Below the pieces are notes generated by a model, which was given only the letters and a program-made list of their open reading frames with translations, was not told where the DNA came from and did not search any database. This document shows positions 4,842 to 5,674 of a stretch of DNA of 5,674 nt, in pieces. The DNA comes from Planctomycetales bacterium (lineage in GTDB: Bacteria > Planctomycetota > Planctomycetia > Isosphaerales > Isosphaeraceae), in NCBI GenBank assembly GCA_027435495.1, contig DAHZZC010000430.1, positions 1-5,674 of the forward strand, read 5' to 3'. The translations under genes and the position numbers were made by a program. How positions within the stretch are numbered: position 1 is the stretch's first letter; each line of letters opens with the position of its first letter.

Positions 4842-5674
4842 CTAGCGAGTCGTCGTTGGACGTCGGACCGGACGGCGCAGGCGATACAGGTGCGAGCCCT
4901 CCGCCGCCAGGATCAGGTCGGGGCCGTCCCAGGCGACGCCCTCGATCGCCGTCTGAGGATACCGGACCTCGGCCGCTATCTCCCAGCGACCGACGTCGGC
5001 CTCGGCCCTCCGATAGACTCGCGTCACGGCATACGAGGCGACCGCGAGCATCGAGCCGTCGACGCTGAGATCGGCGCCCGTGGCCGGCTCGACAAACCCC
5101 GGGAGCTTCCCGATCGGCCGGGGCGGATCGATGGTCTTCGAGGAGAAATCGAGTGGGACGGCAAAGAGCGCGGCCTCGCGACCGTCGAGGTACTTCGCGA
5201 CAACGACCGCCTGGCCCCCGTCGAGGAACAATCCCTCGGCGTCGAATCGGTCGCTGGCCGGCTGTCGATACGAGACGGACGAGGCAGCGAGGGGACGTCC
5301 GTCGTCGGGCTTCGAGGGGTCGGGCTCATCGATCCGGTAAAGGGTCCGAACCCGGAGCCAACCGCCGTTGTTGCCGATCTCGGCGACGTAGAGCCGTCCA
5401 TGGTCGTCGATCGCGATAGCTTCCCAGTCGAGGTTTGGTACGGCGAGGCGATACCGGGCGACGAGCCGTCCGTCGCCCCGGACAGCGAAGAGCAGCGGAG
5501 GATTGCCGGAGTCGTTGTGGACCCAGAAGATCCCAGGATGCCGACGGCTTCGGACGATTCCCGACGCCTCCGGAATCGCAGCATCGAGCCGGCCAATCGG
5601 CTCCAGCGGCGAAGGAGGAAGGCCATCCGCAGAGTCGAGGGACGCACCGGCACCCCCAAGAAGCAAGATGACGA
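4842..5674 (-). CDS. Secreted beta-propeller-like protein, function unknown (5' end cut by window)
   Basis: This gene is partial. The frame stays open to the right edge, and 276 residues are visible. The first visible residues, VILLLGGAGAS, look like the hydrophobic core and cleavage region of a signal peptide, so export is likely; there is no lipobox cysteine. Counting from TTG 5666, blade-like repeats carry short Glu/Asp-Gly motifs. These are EASGI (33-37), HNDSG (50-54), DWEAIA (80-85), VAEIGNN (94-100), FDAEGLFLD (141-149), ATGADLSVDGS (195-205) and IEGVAWD (241-247). The 'NDSG ... DWE ... IGNN ... EP' order recurs in exported propeller proteins of unknown role, some resembling phytase-like esterases or SdiA-regulated proteins. 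It ends in a basic, Thr-rich tail. The TTG at 5666 is probably not the true start, because hydrophobic codons continue upstream. It likely shares a transcript with thiO. Confidence 0.72.
   Translation of the reverse strand, partial: VILLLGGAGASLDSADGLPPSPLEPIGRLDAAIPEASGIVRSRRHPGIFWVHNDSGNPPLLFAVRGDGRLVARYRLAVPNLDWEAIAIDDHGRLYVAEIGNNGGWLRVRTLYRIDEPDPSKPDDGRPLAASSVSYRQPASDRFDAEGLFLDGGQAVVVAKYLDGREAALFAVPLDFSSKTIDPPRPIGKLPGFVEPATGADLSVDGSMLAVASYAVTRVYRRAEADVGRWEIAAEVRYPQTAIEGVAWDGPDLILAAEGSHLYRLRRPVRRPTTTR

Overview
The window is GC-rich (about two thirds by eye), with strong third-position G/C use, some GTG/TTG starts and long GC-rich intergenic stretches. The ClpS variant, the kinds of protein present and an intergenic repeat that reads 'GEAPAEP' on the minus strand suggest a planctomycete, probably near the Isosphaeraceae. 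This placement rests on memory of such proteins and repeats, not on a search.

Layout, left to right. Positions 1-576 hold no gene I can support. They contain GC-rich inverted repeats, including a nested hairpin at 369-423 and a structure at 513-562 just past the clpS stop. A clpS gene (918-577, minus) for the N-degron adaptor of the Clp protease follows. A 105-bp AT-richer divergent promoter region (919-1023) separates it from a plus-strand pair: a small helical protein with an acidic tail (1024-1353), coupled through an ATGA overlap to an RlmI-type (COG1092) SAM-dependent RNA methyltransferase (1350-2585). After a 147-bp gap with a palindrome and tandem repeat comes a DtxR/MntR-family metalloregulator (2733-3428, plus; GTG start chosen on its ribosome binding site).

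The right part is on the minus strand: a secreted beta-propeller-like protein cut by the right edge (5674-4842), followed 20 bases later by a glycine oxidase-like FAD enzyme, ThiO (4821-3658). These two probably form one transcript. dtxR and thiO converge on a 229-bp spacer that contains a perfect 9-bp inverted repeat enclosing two smaller helices.

The genes are mostly housekeeping: proteolysis targeting, RNA methylation, metal-dependent regulation, and thiamine or amino-acid oxidation. I see no mobile element, CRISPR array, tRNA or rRNA, and no convincing new multi-gene system. The most interesting points are the altered ClpS recognition pocket, the Asn/Glu metal site of the DtxR-like regulator, the dyad over the divergent promoter, the structured intergenic elements, and the excess of CGATCG/CCGATCGG words.
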